The notes: generated from the letters alone by a model not told the origin. Numbered from the stretch's first letter, positions 1 through 7,198 are shown. The stretch: 10,524 nt of DNA from an uncultured Bacteroides sp. (GCA_900546355.1 URCM01000102.1:1-10524), one strand, 5' to 3'. Translations and numbers: made by a program.

Positions 1-568
1 ATTTATCCTTGCTTCTATCGCAGTTGAAGCATAGTTTCATTTGTAAGGGAGTAATTGGGCAAAATGCGGATATTCATTAAATCTATTTATATATACTTTC
101 CATATGCCGCTGTTTGTGTTCGCAAGTGGATATGTGTATATCGCGACTGTAAAAGAATTTCCTTTGGTCTTGTTTTGCATTATACGTCATTGCCACTGAC
201 AGACTTGTTTTGTATTGAGCAATTCAAGAAGATGCTTGTGCTTTTTGGGTAATTGCGTTTGAACATATCGGGCCGCATTCCTTCATCAAGGATTTCAAGG
301 TGAAACAATCAGTAATCATATCCTTATTGTTTGCTGTTTGCCAATATATTCAATTCGGGATGGAGAAACAAGGCGCAATTATTTGTTCCATACCACATTT
401 GAAGGTTTTATAAAAGCTGTATTTAGAAAATTGCCGTTGGACACAGACTTGTGGTATATTTTCTTAGCTGAAGCCATTGTTGTGATTACGGTCGGAGTGA
501 TTGGGCCAATGTTGTGTTTCAAGATATTCAAGAAGTACAGGTTGACAAAATTTCTGTTTGGTATGTAA
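1..568 (+). pseudogene. Decayed acyltransferase-3 family membrane O-acyltransferase (remnant)
   Basis: Pieces of a polytopic acyltransferase of the kind that O-acylates surface polysaccharides are spread over all three plus frames. The second-position frame (codons from base 2) reads FHMPLFVFASGYVYIA at about 98-145, matching the family's FHMPLF...SGY motif, then stops at 197-199. A second frame (stop just after 249) and a third (about 255-400, containing CQYIQFGMEK) carry plausible middle pieces. The second-position frame resumes at about 338-568 with a hydrophobic C-terminus ending KKYRLTKFLFGM, which resembles the usual family end. Stops at 32 and 41 break the upstream part. The whole relic could encode at most about 190 residues, whereas the family usually has about 330-350, so internal deletions are likely as well as frameshifts. 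The 5' end lies outside the window. The family call rests on motif recognition only; sequencing errors could account for some frameshifts but not the missing length. Confidence 0.6.
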
Positions 569-570
569 TG

Positions 571-681
571 TCATTTTGTTTTACGTTTCTGAACGAAAAG
601 CCATAAAGCAGACAACAGTGACAGGCAAATTATCCCTGTATATTGTAATGTTTCTTTTATGTTCGATAAGGTTTTACGCAT
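571..681 (-). CDS. Possible 36-residue single-pass membrane peptide
   Basis: A 36-codon frame on the minus strand starts at the ATG complementary to 679-681 and ends with TGA at 571-573. The peptide has a basic N-terminus (MRKTLSNIKETLQY), one hydrophobic segment (TGIICLSLLSALWLFV, residues 15-30) and a strongly basic end (QKRKTK), the layout of a small inner-membrane protein. A leftward Bacteroides-type promoter lies directly upstream (703-736), which would give a leader of roughly 16-20 bases. The frame is open further upstream to 807, but that longer version would start inside the glycosyltransferase gene and run through the promoter, so the short start is preferred. Its stop is two bases from the stop of the acyltransferase remnant. 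I do not recognise the family and assign no function. A chance frame is the main alternative, because the call rests on promoter plus topology only. Confidence 0.38.
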   Translation of the reverse strand: MRKTLSNIKETLQYTGIICLSLLSALWLFVQKRKTK

Positions 682-702
682 GAGTCTTTGCCTATTTTCT
701 TG

Positions 703-736
703 CAAAGTTAAAAATAAAATCCTTTTAACCATCAAA
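703..736 (-). promoter_or_regulatory. Leftward Bacteroides-type promoter
   Basis: On the minus strand TAACTTTG (complement of 703-710) matches the -7 consensus TAnnTTTG and is followed by the common GC step. TTTG (complement of 733-736) lies 22 bases upstream, slightly longer than the usual spacing of about 19-21. It faces the small minus-strand frame at 571-681, and its -33 box is only eight bases from the ATG of the divergent glycosyltransferase gene. An inverted repeat CTTTGC/GCAAAG (686-691 and 702-707) overlaps the -7 element and the expected start point and could be an operator or a hairpin in the transcript. Confidence 0.5.
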
Positions 737-744
737 CATTTATT

Positions 745-1842
745 ATGAAAATAGTTGTTACCGGCACTCGTGGCATCCCAAACATAATGGGTGGTGTTGA
801 AACACATTGTGAAGAGTTATTTCCGAGGATTGTCGCACATGGATTTGATGTCACCATAATACGTAGGACTAATTATGTCAAGGATGACCTGGATGAATGG
901 AAGGGTGTACGGTTGATAAACATAGATAGCCCTAAGAAAAAGTCATTTGAGGCCATCATCCATACTTTCAGGGCGATAAACGAAGCAAAACGTTTGAAAG
1001 CAGACATCCTGCATATACATGCCATTGGGCCTGCACTACTTGTACCTTACGCAAAAATATTAGGGATGAAAGTGGTGTTCACTCATCACGGACCCGATTA
1101 TGACAGAGATAAATGGGGATGGATTGCAAAAACGATGTTGAAGCTCGGTGAACGCATGGGCTGTATGTTTGCAGATGAGGTGATAGTGATTTCAGATGTC
1201 ATCCGTAACCTGATAAAGCGGAAATACAATCGGACAAGTCACGTACACCTTATATATAATGGAGTTCCTGAGCCGGACTTATGTGATTATCCGGAATACT
1301 TTGAAGAGTTGGGTATAGAAAAAGGCAAGTACATATTGGGCATGTGCCGTTTTGTTCCGGAAAAGAACTTGCACCACCTGATAGAGGCATTCGTTAAAGT
1401 GAAAAATATCCATTCGGATATAAAATTGGTATTGGCTGGTGATACGGATTTTGAAGATGATTATTCTCGGCATTTGAAACAGATGGCAAAGGAAAACGGA
1501 GTGGTGCTTACCGGATTCATCAAAGGGAAAAAGCTTCATTCACTGCTTACCCATACCCGTTGCTTTGTGCTTCCTTCTTCTCACGAGGGCTTGCCTATCG
1601 CTTTGCTGGAAGCCATGAGCTACGGTAATCCGGTTATAGTGAGCAACATACCTGCCAATTTGGAGGTGGGTTTGAATGATGAAAGTTATTTTCCCGTAGG
1701 CGATGTAAACGAACTTGCCCGAAAGCTGCAAGAGAATATTGAAAAGCCTTATCAGAAAGTGTCTTATGACATGGCGGAATATGATTGGAACCATATTGCG
1801 CGGCAAGTGGTGGAGGTATATCGGCAATGCGGAAAACCATGA
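745..1842 (+). CDS. Family 4 (GT-B) glycosyltransferase
   Basis: A 365-residue retaining glycosyltransferase of the GT4 type, expected to transfer a sugar from a nucleotide donor to a lipid-linked or polysaccharide acceptor at the cytoplasmic face of the inner membrane. The N-terminal Rossmann half opens with TGTRGIPNIMGGVETHCEE (residues 6-24), the glycine-rich acceptor-side loop seen in this family. A THHGPDYDRDKW segment follows near residues 112-123. The C-terminal half has a GMCRFVPEKN stretch around residue 200 and the donor-binding EX7E motif HEGLPIALLE (Glu281 and Glu289). Length and both halves are normal, so the gene looks intact, unlike its upstream neighbour. The ATG at 745 is preceded by an AT-rich leader without a Shine-Dalgarno, as is usual here, and no plus-strand promoter was found just upstream. 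Donor and acceptor cannot be told from sequence. Base composition is AT-richer than the ilv genes, consistent with a transferred polysaccharide locus. Confidence 0.9.
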   Translation: MKIVVTGTRGIPNIMGGVETHCEELFPRIVAHGFDVTIIRRTNYVKDDLDEWKGVRLINIDSPKKKSFEAIIHTFRAINEAKRLKADILHIHAIGPALLVPYAKILGMKVVFTHHGPDYDRDKWGWIAKTMLKLGERMGCMFADEVIVISDVIRNLIKRKYNRTSHVHLIYNGVPEPDLCDYPEYFEELGIEKGKYILGMCRFVPEKNLHHLIEAFVKVKNIHSDIKLVLAGDTDFEDDYSRHLKQMAKENGVVLTGFIKGKKLHSLLTHTRCFVLPSSHEGLPIALLEAMSYGNPVIVSNIPANLEVGLNDESYFPVGDVNELARKLQENIEKPYQKVSYDMAEYDWNHIARQVVEVYRQCGKP

Positions 1843-1897
1843 GCGTCCAACAAACAGACATATTGTTTATCTGAACACGATTCTTTAAACGTTCTAA

Positions 1898-1951
1898 AAA
1901 CGTCCAATTTTGATTACTGCTTGGGAGCAGGGAGGTCAGAATTGGACGTTT
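1898..1951 (+). terminator. Large terminator-like hairpin after the glycosyltransferase gene
   Basis: AAACGTCCAATT (1898-1909) and AATTGGACGTTT (1940-1951) form a perfect 12-bp stem. It can be extended inward by five more pairs (1910-1914 with 1935-1939, two of them G-U). The loop holds a second small hairpin, CTGCT TGGG AGCAG (1917-1930). A weak T-rich run (TTTGTGTTATATTT) follows. It lies 55 bases past the glycosyltransferase stop and upstream of the ilv promoter, so it probably separates the two units. The modest T-tract leaves room for a protein-binding or RNA-stability role instead. Confidence 0.55.
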
Positions 1952-2082
1952 GTGTTATATTTACGGATATGCCGTTGGCCTGAAATCGGTTGAAAATGGA
2001 GCTTTTGGGTAGGAACTTATGTCGTAACAGGAATTGGATGCTTACTAATGATAATTTTTTTCGATAAAAAACTTTCATTTTA

Positions 2083-2113
2083 TTTGTTTATTCGGGAAAA
2101 GGCTTTACCTTTG
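2083..2113 (+). promoter_or_regulatory. Promoter of the ilv operon
   Basis: TTTG (2083-2086), a 19-base spacer, then TACCTTTG (2106-2113) match the Bacteroides primary sigma-factor consensus of -33 TTTG and -7 TAnnTTTG with standard spacing. An AT-rich block (about 2048-2082) precedes it. Transcription should begin at about 2118-2122, some 22 bases before the leader-peptide ATG. Confidence 0.85.
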
Positions 2114-2143
2114 CAATCGTAAATAACTAAAAACAGAAAGATA

Positions 2144-2233
2144 ATGACAACGGATACACGAATTAACTTGGCAGTCCTGCATTTGATTCACGTCGTGGTG
2201 GTACCAGGAGGTGAGGAAGGTTCGTGTATGTAG
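2144..2233 (+). CDS. ilv operon leader peptide (29 residues)
   Basis: A 29-codon frame lies between the ilv promoter and ilvD, starting ATG 2144 and ending TAG 2231-2233. Residues 7-20 read INLAVLHLIHVVVV: ten of fourteen are Ile, Leu or Val, including four consecutive Val codons at 2192-2203 (GTC GTG GTG GTA). This composition, together with the overlapping antiterminator and terminator downstream, is the hallmark of a transcription-attenuation leader that senses charged branched-chain tRNAs. The peptide itself probably has no function beyond its translation. The remainder (PGGEEGSCM) is encoded by the strand that can form the antiterminator, so a ribosome reading to the stop would sit on that segment. 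By analogy it corresponds to the ilv leader peptides of enterobacteria, although the sequence is not homologous as far as I can tell. Confidence 0.82.
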   Translation: MTTDTRINLAVLHLIHVVVVPGGEEGSCM

Positions 2234-2269
2234 TTGAATGTGGATATACGTTGAAAAGCCTTTCTCACC
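2210..2269 (+). promoter_or_regulatory. Antiterminator of the ilv attenuator
   Basis: GGTGAGGAAGG (2210-2220) can pair with CCTTTCTCACC (2259-2269): eleven consecutive pairs, one of them G-U. The right arm includes 2259-2266, which is also part of the left arm of the terminator at 2255-2289, so the two structures exclude each other. A ribosome stalled at the first Val codons (2192-2197) leaves 2210-2220 free and favours the antiterminator. A ribosome at the TAG (2231) should cover most of 2213-2243 and release the terminator arm. Pairing was read by eye; no folding energy was computed. Confidence 0.78.
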
Positions 2270-2289
2270 TGAGTTGAGAGAGGCTTTTT
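2255..2289 (+). terminator. Rho-independent attenuator terminator before ilvD
   Basis: AAAGCCTTTCTC (2255-2266) pairs with GAGAGAGGCTTT (2276-2287): a 12-bp stem with one G-U pair, a 9-base loop and a T-run at 2285-2289. It sits after the leader-peptide stop and ends only 30 bases before the ilvD start. It is therefore a conditional terminator inside the operon leader, not the end of a preceding gene. Confidence 0.82.
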
Positions 2290-2302
2290 ACTTAATGACA
2301 AG

Positions 2303-2308
2303 AAGGAG
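2303..2308 (+). promoter_or_regulatory. Shine-Dalgarno of ilvD
   Basis: AAGGAG lies just after the attenuator terminator, 4 bases before an ATG at 2313 and 10 bases before the in-frame ATG at 2319. It rules out the far-upstream in-frame ATG at 2238, from which translation would run through the terminator hairpin. Confidence 0.65.
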
Positions 2309-2318
2309 ATATATGGAG

Positions 2319-4121
2319 ATGAAACATCAGTTACGCAGTTCAATGAGTACCGAAGGCCGCCGCATGGCGGGAGCCCGCGCTTTATGGGTAGCCAACGGAA
2401 TGAAGAAAGAAATGATGGGCAAACCGATTATCGCGGTGGTCAATTCGTTTACCCAGTTTGTGCCGGGGCATACGCACCTGCACGAAATAGGACAGATGGT
2501 GAAAGCTGAAATCGAACGGCAGGGATGCTTTGCCGCCGAGTTCAACACCATTGCCATTGATGACGGCATCGCCATGGGCCACGACGGAATGTTGTATTCA
2601 TTGCCTTCGCGCGACATCATCGCCGACAGCATTGAATATATGGTGAACGCGCACAAGGCGGATGCGATGATTTGCATTTCGAATTGCGACAAGATTACAC
2701 CGGGGATGCTGATGGCGGCGATGCGGCTCAATATTCCTACCGTCTTCGTATCGGGCGGACCGATGGAAGCGGGCGAGTGGGGAGGCATGCACCTCGACTT
2801 GATAGACGCGATGATTAAGTCGGCGGATACGAGCGTGAGCGATGCTGACGTGGCTGAAATCGAGCGTCACGCCTGTCCCGGATGCGGATGTTGTTCGGGC
2901 ATGTTCACCGCCAATTCGATGAATTGCCTGAACGAGGCGATCGGCCTTGCCCTGCCCGGAAACGGAACTATCCTTGCCACGCACGCCAACCGCAAGATTT
3001 TGTTTGAAGATGCGGCACGGCTCATCGTGGAGAATGCCTACAAATATTATCGTGATGGGGACGAAAGTGTATTGCCTCGCAGCATAGCTACCCGTGCGGC
3101 TTTTCTGAACGCCATGACGCTGGACATCGCCATGGGAGGCTCTACCAATACGGTGCTTCACCTGCTTGCCGTCGCCCACGAAGCGGAAGTGGATTTCCGC
3201 ATGGACGATATCGACCGTCTTTCGCGCCGTGTGCCCTGCCTTTGCAAGGTGGCTCCCAATACGCAGAAATACCATATTCAAGACGTGAACCGCGCGGGAG
3301 GTATTTTGAATATCCTGGGCGAGCTGGCAAAGGGCGGTTTGCTTGATACTTCGGTGCGCCGGGTAGACGGAACCACCTTGGCGGAAGCCATTGCCCGTTA
3401 TGATATAAATAAGGAGAATCCCGACTCGGAAGCATTGCGCATCTACCGGAGCGCGCCGGGCGGAAAGTTCTGCATCACGCTGGGCGCACAGGACGCGATG
3501 TATGACACGCTGGATACCGACCGTGCCACGGGATGCATCCGCGACTTGCAGCACGCTTATTCGAAGGACGGTGGGCTGGCGGTATTGAAAGGGAACATCG
3601 CACAGGACGGATGCGTGGTGAAGACGGCTGGAGTGGACGAGAGTATCTGGAAGTTCTCCGGTCCGGCGAAAGTGTTCGACTCGCAGGAAGCGGCATGCGA
3701 AGGTATTTTAGGTGGAAAGGTGGTGAGCGGTGATGTAGTGGTTATCACCCACGAAGGACCGAAGGGAGGTCCGGGTATGCAGGAGATGCTGTATCCTACG
3801 TCATACATCAAGTCGAAACACCTGGGCAAGGAGTGCGCGCTGATTACCGACGGGCGTTTCAGCGGAGGTACATCGGGACTGAGTATCGGACATATCTCGC
3901 CCGAGGCGGCTGCGGGAGGAAATATCGGTAAAATCGTGGACGGTGACATCATCGAGATAGATATCCCCAACCGTACGATAAACGTGAAGCTGAGCGACGA
4001 GGAGCTGGCGGCACGTCCGATGGCACCCGTTACGCGCGACCGCAAGGTGTCGAAAGCCTTGCATGCATACGCCGCAATGGTCAGCTCGGCGGATAAAGGT
4101 GGAGTGAGAATGATTGATTAA
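2319..4121 (+). CDS. ilvD: Dihydroxy-acid dehydratase
   Basis: Dehydrates 2,3-dihydroxy-isovalerate and 2,3-dihydroxy-3-methylvalerate to the keto acids that become Val (and Leu) and Ile; a cytoplasmic iron-sulfur enzyme of the IlvD/Edd family. Visible signatures are [11 protein letters not shown] with Cys123 and [16 protein letters not shown] from Cys186, plus the C-terminal [17 protein letters not shown] block. The N-terminal segment reads [11 protein letters not shown], as in the oxygen-labile [4Fe-4S] enzyme of E. coli, and lacks the extra cysteine of the [2Fe-2S] plant and mycobacterial type; this fits an anaerobe. From 2319 (MKHQLRSS) the protein has 600 residues, the length I recall for Bacteroides homologues. 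The ATG at 2313 would add Met-Glu, and an in-frame ATG at 2238 would overlap the attenuator terminator and is unlikely. First structural gene of the operon; ilvB follows after 22 bases. Confidence 0.95.
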   Translation: MKHQLRSSMSTEGRRMAGARALWVANGMKKEMMGKPIIAVVNSFTQFVPGHTHLHEIGQMVKAEIERQGCFAAEFNTIAIDDGIAMGHDGMLYSLPSRDIIADSIEYMVNAHKADAMICISNCDKITPGMLMAAMRLNIPTVFVSGGPMEAGEWGGMHLDLIDAMIKSADTSVSDADVAEIERHACPGCGCCSGMFTANSMNCLNEAIGLALPGNGTILATHANRKILFEDAARLIVENAYKYYRDGDESVLPRSIATRAAFLNAMTLDIAMGGSTNTVLHLLAVAHEAEVDFRMDDIDRLSRRVPCLCKVAPNTQKYHIQDVNRAGGILNILGELAKGGLLDTSVRRVDGTTLAEAIARYDINKENPDSEALRIYRSAPGGKFCITLGAQDAMYDTLDTDRATGCIRDLQHAYSKDGGLAVLKGNIAQDGCVVKTAGVDESIWKFSGPAKVFDSQEAACEGILGGKVVSGDVVVITHEGPKGGPGMQEMLYPTSYIKSKHLGKECALITDGRFSGGTSGLSIGHISPEAAAGGNIGKIVDGDIIEIDIPNRTINVKLSDEELAARPMAPVTRDRKVSKALHAYAAMVSSADKGGVRMID

Positions 4122-4143
4122 GGAAACAGAAGAGTAAAGATAT

Positions 4144-5847
4144 ATGGCAAAAGAAAGAATAACAGGTTCGGAGGCATTGATGCGCTCTTTGGAACACGAA
4201 GGGGTAAAGACCCTCTTCGGTTATCCGGGGGGAGCTATCATGCCGGTATTTGATGCGTTATACGACCATCGCGATAGGTTGAATCATATCTTGGTACGTC
4301 ACGAACAAGGGGCGGCTCATGCGGCACAAGGCTTTGCCCGGGTATCGGGTGAGGTAGGCGTGTGCCTGGTGACGAGCGGACCTGGAGCGACGAATACCAT
4401 TACGGGCGTGGCGGACGCGATGATAGACAGTACGCCTATCGTGGTGATAGCCGGACAGGTAGGTGCTTCGTTATTGGGTACAGACGCGTTTCAGGAGGTG
4501 GATTTGGTAGGTGTGACCCAGCCGATTTCGAAATGGAGTTATCAGATACGCCGGGCGGAAGACGTGGCGTGGGCAGTATCGCGCGCGTTTTACCTCGCAC
4601 GGAGCGGACGTCCCGGTCCGGTGGTGCTCGACTTTGCGAAGAATGCGCAGACCGAACTGACCGATTACGAACCGTTGGATGTAGACTTTATCCGAAGCTA
4701 TGACCCCGACCCGGAGACCGACCCGAAGATAGTGGCAGAGGCGGTGAAGCTGATTAATGAAGCCCATCGTCCGCTGGTATTGGTGGGGCAGGGAGTAGAG
4801 CTGGGTAATGCGCAGGAAGAGTTGAAGGCGTTTGTCGAGAAAGCCGACATGCCTTGCGGATGTACCTTGCTGGGGCTTTCGGCATTGCCTTCCGACCACC
4901 GGTTGAATAAAGGAATGCTGGGCATGCATGGCAATCTGGCTCCGAACGTGAAGACCAACGAGTGTGACGTGCTGATAGCCGTGGGGATGCGTTTCGATGA
5001 CCGTGTGACGGGTAAGCTGGAAACATACGCCCGCCAGGCAAAGGTTATCCACTTGGATGTGGACCCGTCGGAGATTGGTAAGAATGTACCGGTGGATGTT
5101 CCTATCCTGGGAAACTGTAAACGCACATTGGCGTTGCTCACCGAGTTGATGCAGAGCCATAAGCACACGGAATGGATAGACAGCTTCGCTCCGTATGCCG
5201 AGAAAGAATACGAGCAGGTTATCCGTCCCGAAGTGTTCCCAGGCGAAGGATCGCTGAACATGGGCGAGGTGGTGAATGCGGTGAGTGAGGCTACCCGACA
5301 CGAAGCCATTCTGGTGACCGACGTGGGACAGAACCAGATGATGGCGTGCCGTTATTTCAAGTTTGCCCAGCAACGGAGTATTGTGACTTCGGGCGGCATG
5401 GGTACGATGGGCTTTTGCCTTCCTGCCGCCATTGGTGCCACATTCGGATGTCCGGGACGTACGGTATGCGCCTTTATGGGTGACGGAGGTTTGCAGATGA
5501 CATTGCAGGAATTAGGAACGGTAATGGAGCAGCAGGCACCCGTGAAACTGATTCTGATGAACAACAATTACCTGGGCAACGTACGCCAGTGGCAGGCGAT
5601 GTTCTTCAACAAGCGTTATTCGTTCACCCCGATGATGAACCCCGACTATATGCAGATAGCCGCCGCATACGGCATTCCGGGGCGCAGGGTGATGGAACGC
5701 GGGGAATTGGAAGAAGGCATCCGCGAAATGCTGGATACCGACGGACCTTTCTTGCTAGAGGTATGTGTGGTAGAAGAAGGCAATGTCCTCCCGATGACTC
5801 CTCCGGGAAGTTCGGTAAACGATATGCTGCTTGAATTGGATTGTTGA
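4144..5847 (+). CDS. ilvB: Acetolactate synthase, large (catalytic) subunit
   Basis: A thiamine-diphosphate enzyme condensing two pyruvates, or pyruvate plus 2-ketobutyrate, to acetolactate or acetohydroxybutyrate: the committed step of branched-chain amino acid synthesis. At 567 residues it has the usual length. The N-terminal Pyr domain shows FGYPGGAIMPVFDAL and the cofactor-activating Glu54 in RHEQGAAHAA. The middle FAD-binding region includes MRFDDRVTG. The C-terminal PP domain has GDGG (446-449) and the NNN at 473-475, forming the Mg-ThDP motif, followed by LGNVRQW. Trp483 appears to match the tryptophan (Trp464 in E. coli AHAS II) that favours 2-ketobutyrate, so both Val and Ile branches should be served. 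It lies 22 bases after ilvD and 26 before ilvN, its regulatory subunit, and shares their promoter and attenuator. Confidence 0.95.
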   Translation: MAKERITGSEALMRSLEHEGVKTLFGYPGGAIMPVFDALYDHRDRLNHILVRHEQGAAHAAQGFARVSGEVGVCLVTSGPGATNTITGVADAMIDSTPIVVIAGQVGASLLGTDAFQEVDLVGVTQPISKWSYQIRRAEDVAWAVSRAFYLARSGRPGPVVLDFAKNAQTELTDYEPLDVDFIRSYDPDPETDPKIVAEAVKLINEAHRPLVLVGQGVELGNAQEELKAFVEKADMPCGCTLLGLSALPSDHRLNKGMLGMHGNLAPNVKTNECDVLIAVGMRFDDRVTGKLETYARQAKVIHLDVDPSEIGKNVPVDVPILGNCKRTLALLTELMQSHKHTEWIDSFAPYAEKEYEQVIRPEVFPGEGSLNMGEVVNAVSEATRHEAILVTDVGQNQMMACRYFKFAQQRSIVTSGGMGTMGFCLPAAIGATFGCPGRTVCAFMGDGGLQMTLQELGTVMEQQAPVKLILMNNNYLGNVRQWQAMFFNKRYSFTPMMNPDYMQIAAAYGIPGRRVMERGELEEGIREMLDTDGPFLLEVCVVEEGNVLPMTPPGSSVNDMLLELDC

Positions 5848-5873
5848 TTTGTTGTAACTTTAACTGATAGCAA

Positions 5874-6431
5874 ATGGATAATAAGACCTTATATACAATC
5901 ATTGTTCACTCTGAGAACTTTGCCGGATTGCTGAATCAGGTAACGGCTGTATTTACCCGCCGGCAAATCAATATCGAGAGTCTGAACGTTTCGGCTTCTT
6001 CCATTAAGGGAGTACATAAATATACAATAACCTGTTGGACCACCCCCGATATAGTGGAAAAGGTGGTGCGTCAGATAGAAAAGAAAATTGATGTCATCCA
6101 GGCACATTATTTCACCGAGAAGGAAATCTTCCAGCGCGAGGTGGCGATGTACAAGGTTTCCACACCCGAATTCCAGTCGAATCCCGAGGCATCGAAGGTG
6201 GTGCGCCGTGCCAGCGCGCACATCGTGGAGGTGAACCCTACGTTCTGCATCGTGGAACTGACGGCTATGAGCGAGGAAATCACCGACCTCTATCAGAAAC
6301 TGAGAGACCTGAACTGTATGCTTCAGTTCGTCCGTTCGGGACGGATAGCCGTGTCTACCAGTTGTTTCGAACGGGTAAACGAATACCTGGCGCATCGGGA
6401 AGAACGTTATCTGAAAGAGAAAAAAGACTGA
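5874..6431 (+). CDS. ilvN: Acetolactate synthase, small (regulatory) subunit
   Basis: The regulatory partner of IlvB, raising its activity and conferring valine feedback inhibition. The N-terminal ACT domain (residues about 4-80) reads VHSENFAGLLNQ then RRQINIESLNVS. Gly18 and Asn33 have the same 15-residue spacing as the valine-binding Gly14 and Asn29 of E. coli IlvH, so end-product inhibition is probably kept. The C-terminal part (about 95-175), with VSTPEF, VEVNPTFCIVELT and LQFVRSGRIAVSTS, matches the ALS small-subunit C-terminal domain. At 185 residues it is somewhat longer than the roughly 160 of IlvH, consistent with Bacteroides homologues as I remember them. The thioesterase gene follows after 20 bases, so it is clearly operonic. 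Confidence 0.93.
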   Translation: MDNKTLYTIIVHSENFAGLLNQVTAVFTRRQINIESLNVSASSIKGVHKYTITCWTTPDIVEKVVRQIEKKIDVIQAHYFTEKEIFQREVAMYKVSTPEFQSNPEASKVVRRASAHIVEVNPTFCIVELTAMSEEITDLYQKLRDLNCMLQFVRSGRIAVSTSCFERVNEYLAHREERYLKEKKD

Positions 6432-6451
6432 TTCATTAAAATCTGACGGAT

Positions 6452-7198
6452 ATGGAAGCAAAAGAGAAAGTGGGCAGATACGAGTTTGTGGCAGAACCTT
6501 TCCACGTGGACTTTACCGGTAGGCTTACGATGGGCGTGCTGGGCAACCATTTGTTGAATTGTGCGGGATTCCACGCCGCCGACCGTGGGTTCGGGATAGC
6601 CGTATTGAACGAGAACCATTACACATGGGTGCTTTCACGCCTGGCGGTGGAAATGGACGAGATGCCGAAAGCGTATGAGAAGTTCAGCATCGAGACATGG
6701 GTAGAAAATGTGTACCGCCTTTTTACCGACCGCAACTTTGCGATTCTGAATGCGGAAGGCAATCCTATCGGTTATGCGCGTTCGGTATGGGCAATGATTA
6801 GCATGGAGACCCGTAAGCCTGCCGACCTGTTTCTTTTGCACGGTAATGAAATCACAGGTTATGTATGCACCGACAAGCCTTGTCCCATCGAGAAAGCGGG
6901 TAGGGTGAAGGTGAACCAGACGCAACCTGTGGCGGAATATCACACCAGATATAGTGACATTGATTTGAACGGGCACGTGAACAGTATCAAGTATATCGAG
7001 CATATCCTCGACCTGTTCCCGTTAGAGATGTTCCGCGAGAAGACGTTGCATCGTTTTGAGGTGGCATACGCTGCCGAAAGTCATTATGGCGATACGCTGG
7101 AATTTTACCGTGAACAAAAATCCGAGAACGAGTACGACATTGAGGTACGGAAGAATGGTACCGAGACTGCGATTCGGAGTAAAGTGATATTTTTTTAA
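6452..7198 (+). CDS. Acyl-ACP thioesterase (FatA/FatB-like, double hotdog)
   Basis: Predicted to hydrolyse acyl-ACP to free fatty acid in the cytoplasm. The 248-residue protein has the two-hotdog layout of the plant FatA/FatB family: an N-terminal half with FHVDFTGRLTMGVLGNHLLN and a C-terminal half with YHTRYSDIDLNGHVNSIKY. Asp171, Asn173 and His175 form the DxNxH catalytic motif. Glu209 lies 34 residues after the His, the same distance as between the catalytic His285 and Glu319 of plant FatB as I recall it. A Bacteroides thetaiotaomicron homologue in the same operon position was, from memory, solved by structural genomics (2ESS). It lies between ilvN (20-base gap) and ilvC (52-base gap). 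That placement suggests a link with branched-chain acyl chains, whose primers derive from the keto acids made here, but the acyl preference cannot be read from sequence. Confidence 0.88.
   Translation: MEAKEKVGRYEFVAEPFHVDFTGRLTMGVLGNHLLNCAGFHAADRGFGIAVLNENHYTWVLSRLAVEMDEMPKAYEKFSIETWVENVYRLFTDRNFAILNAEGNPIGYARSVWAMISMETRKPADLFLLHGNEITGYVCTDKPCPIEKAGRVKVNQTQPVAEYHTRYSDIDLNGHVNSIKYIEHILDLFPLEMFREKTLHRFEVAYAAESHYGDTLEFYREQKSENEYDIEVRKNGTETAIRSKVIFF

Noticed and set aside
2144..2289. T-box or metabolite riboswitch as the ilv leader regulator
   Set aside because: The leader is only about 200 bases from promoter to ilvD and I saw no T-box-like conserved core; the Val-rich leader peptide with competing helices explains it better.
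2238..2318. Longer ilvD start at the ATG at 2238
   Set aside because: The added 27 codons run through the attenuator terminator and have no homologue that I recognise; AAGGAG at 2303-2308 and the conserved KHQLRS start support 2319 or 2313.
2598..3554. 318-codon open frame on the minus strand opposite ilvD
   Set aside because: It lies fully inside a well-supported ilvD gene, has no recognisable motifs and follows from the GC-rich third positions of ilvD codons.
4471..5373. 300-codon open frame on the minus strand opposite ilvB
   Set aside because: Fully antisense to conserved ilvB sequence, no domain or promoter; a shadow of strong codon bias.
5851..5873. TAACTTTA as an internal promoter before ilvN
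   Set aside because: The last consensus base is wrong and no TTTG lies 19-21 bases upstream; a 26-base gap within an operon needs no promoter.
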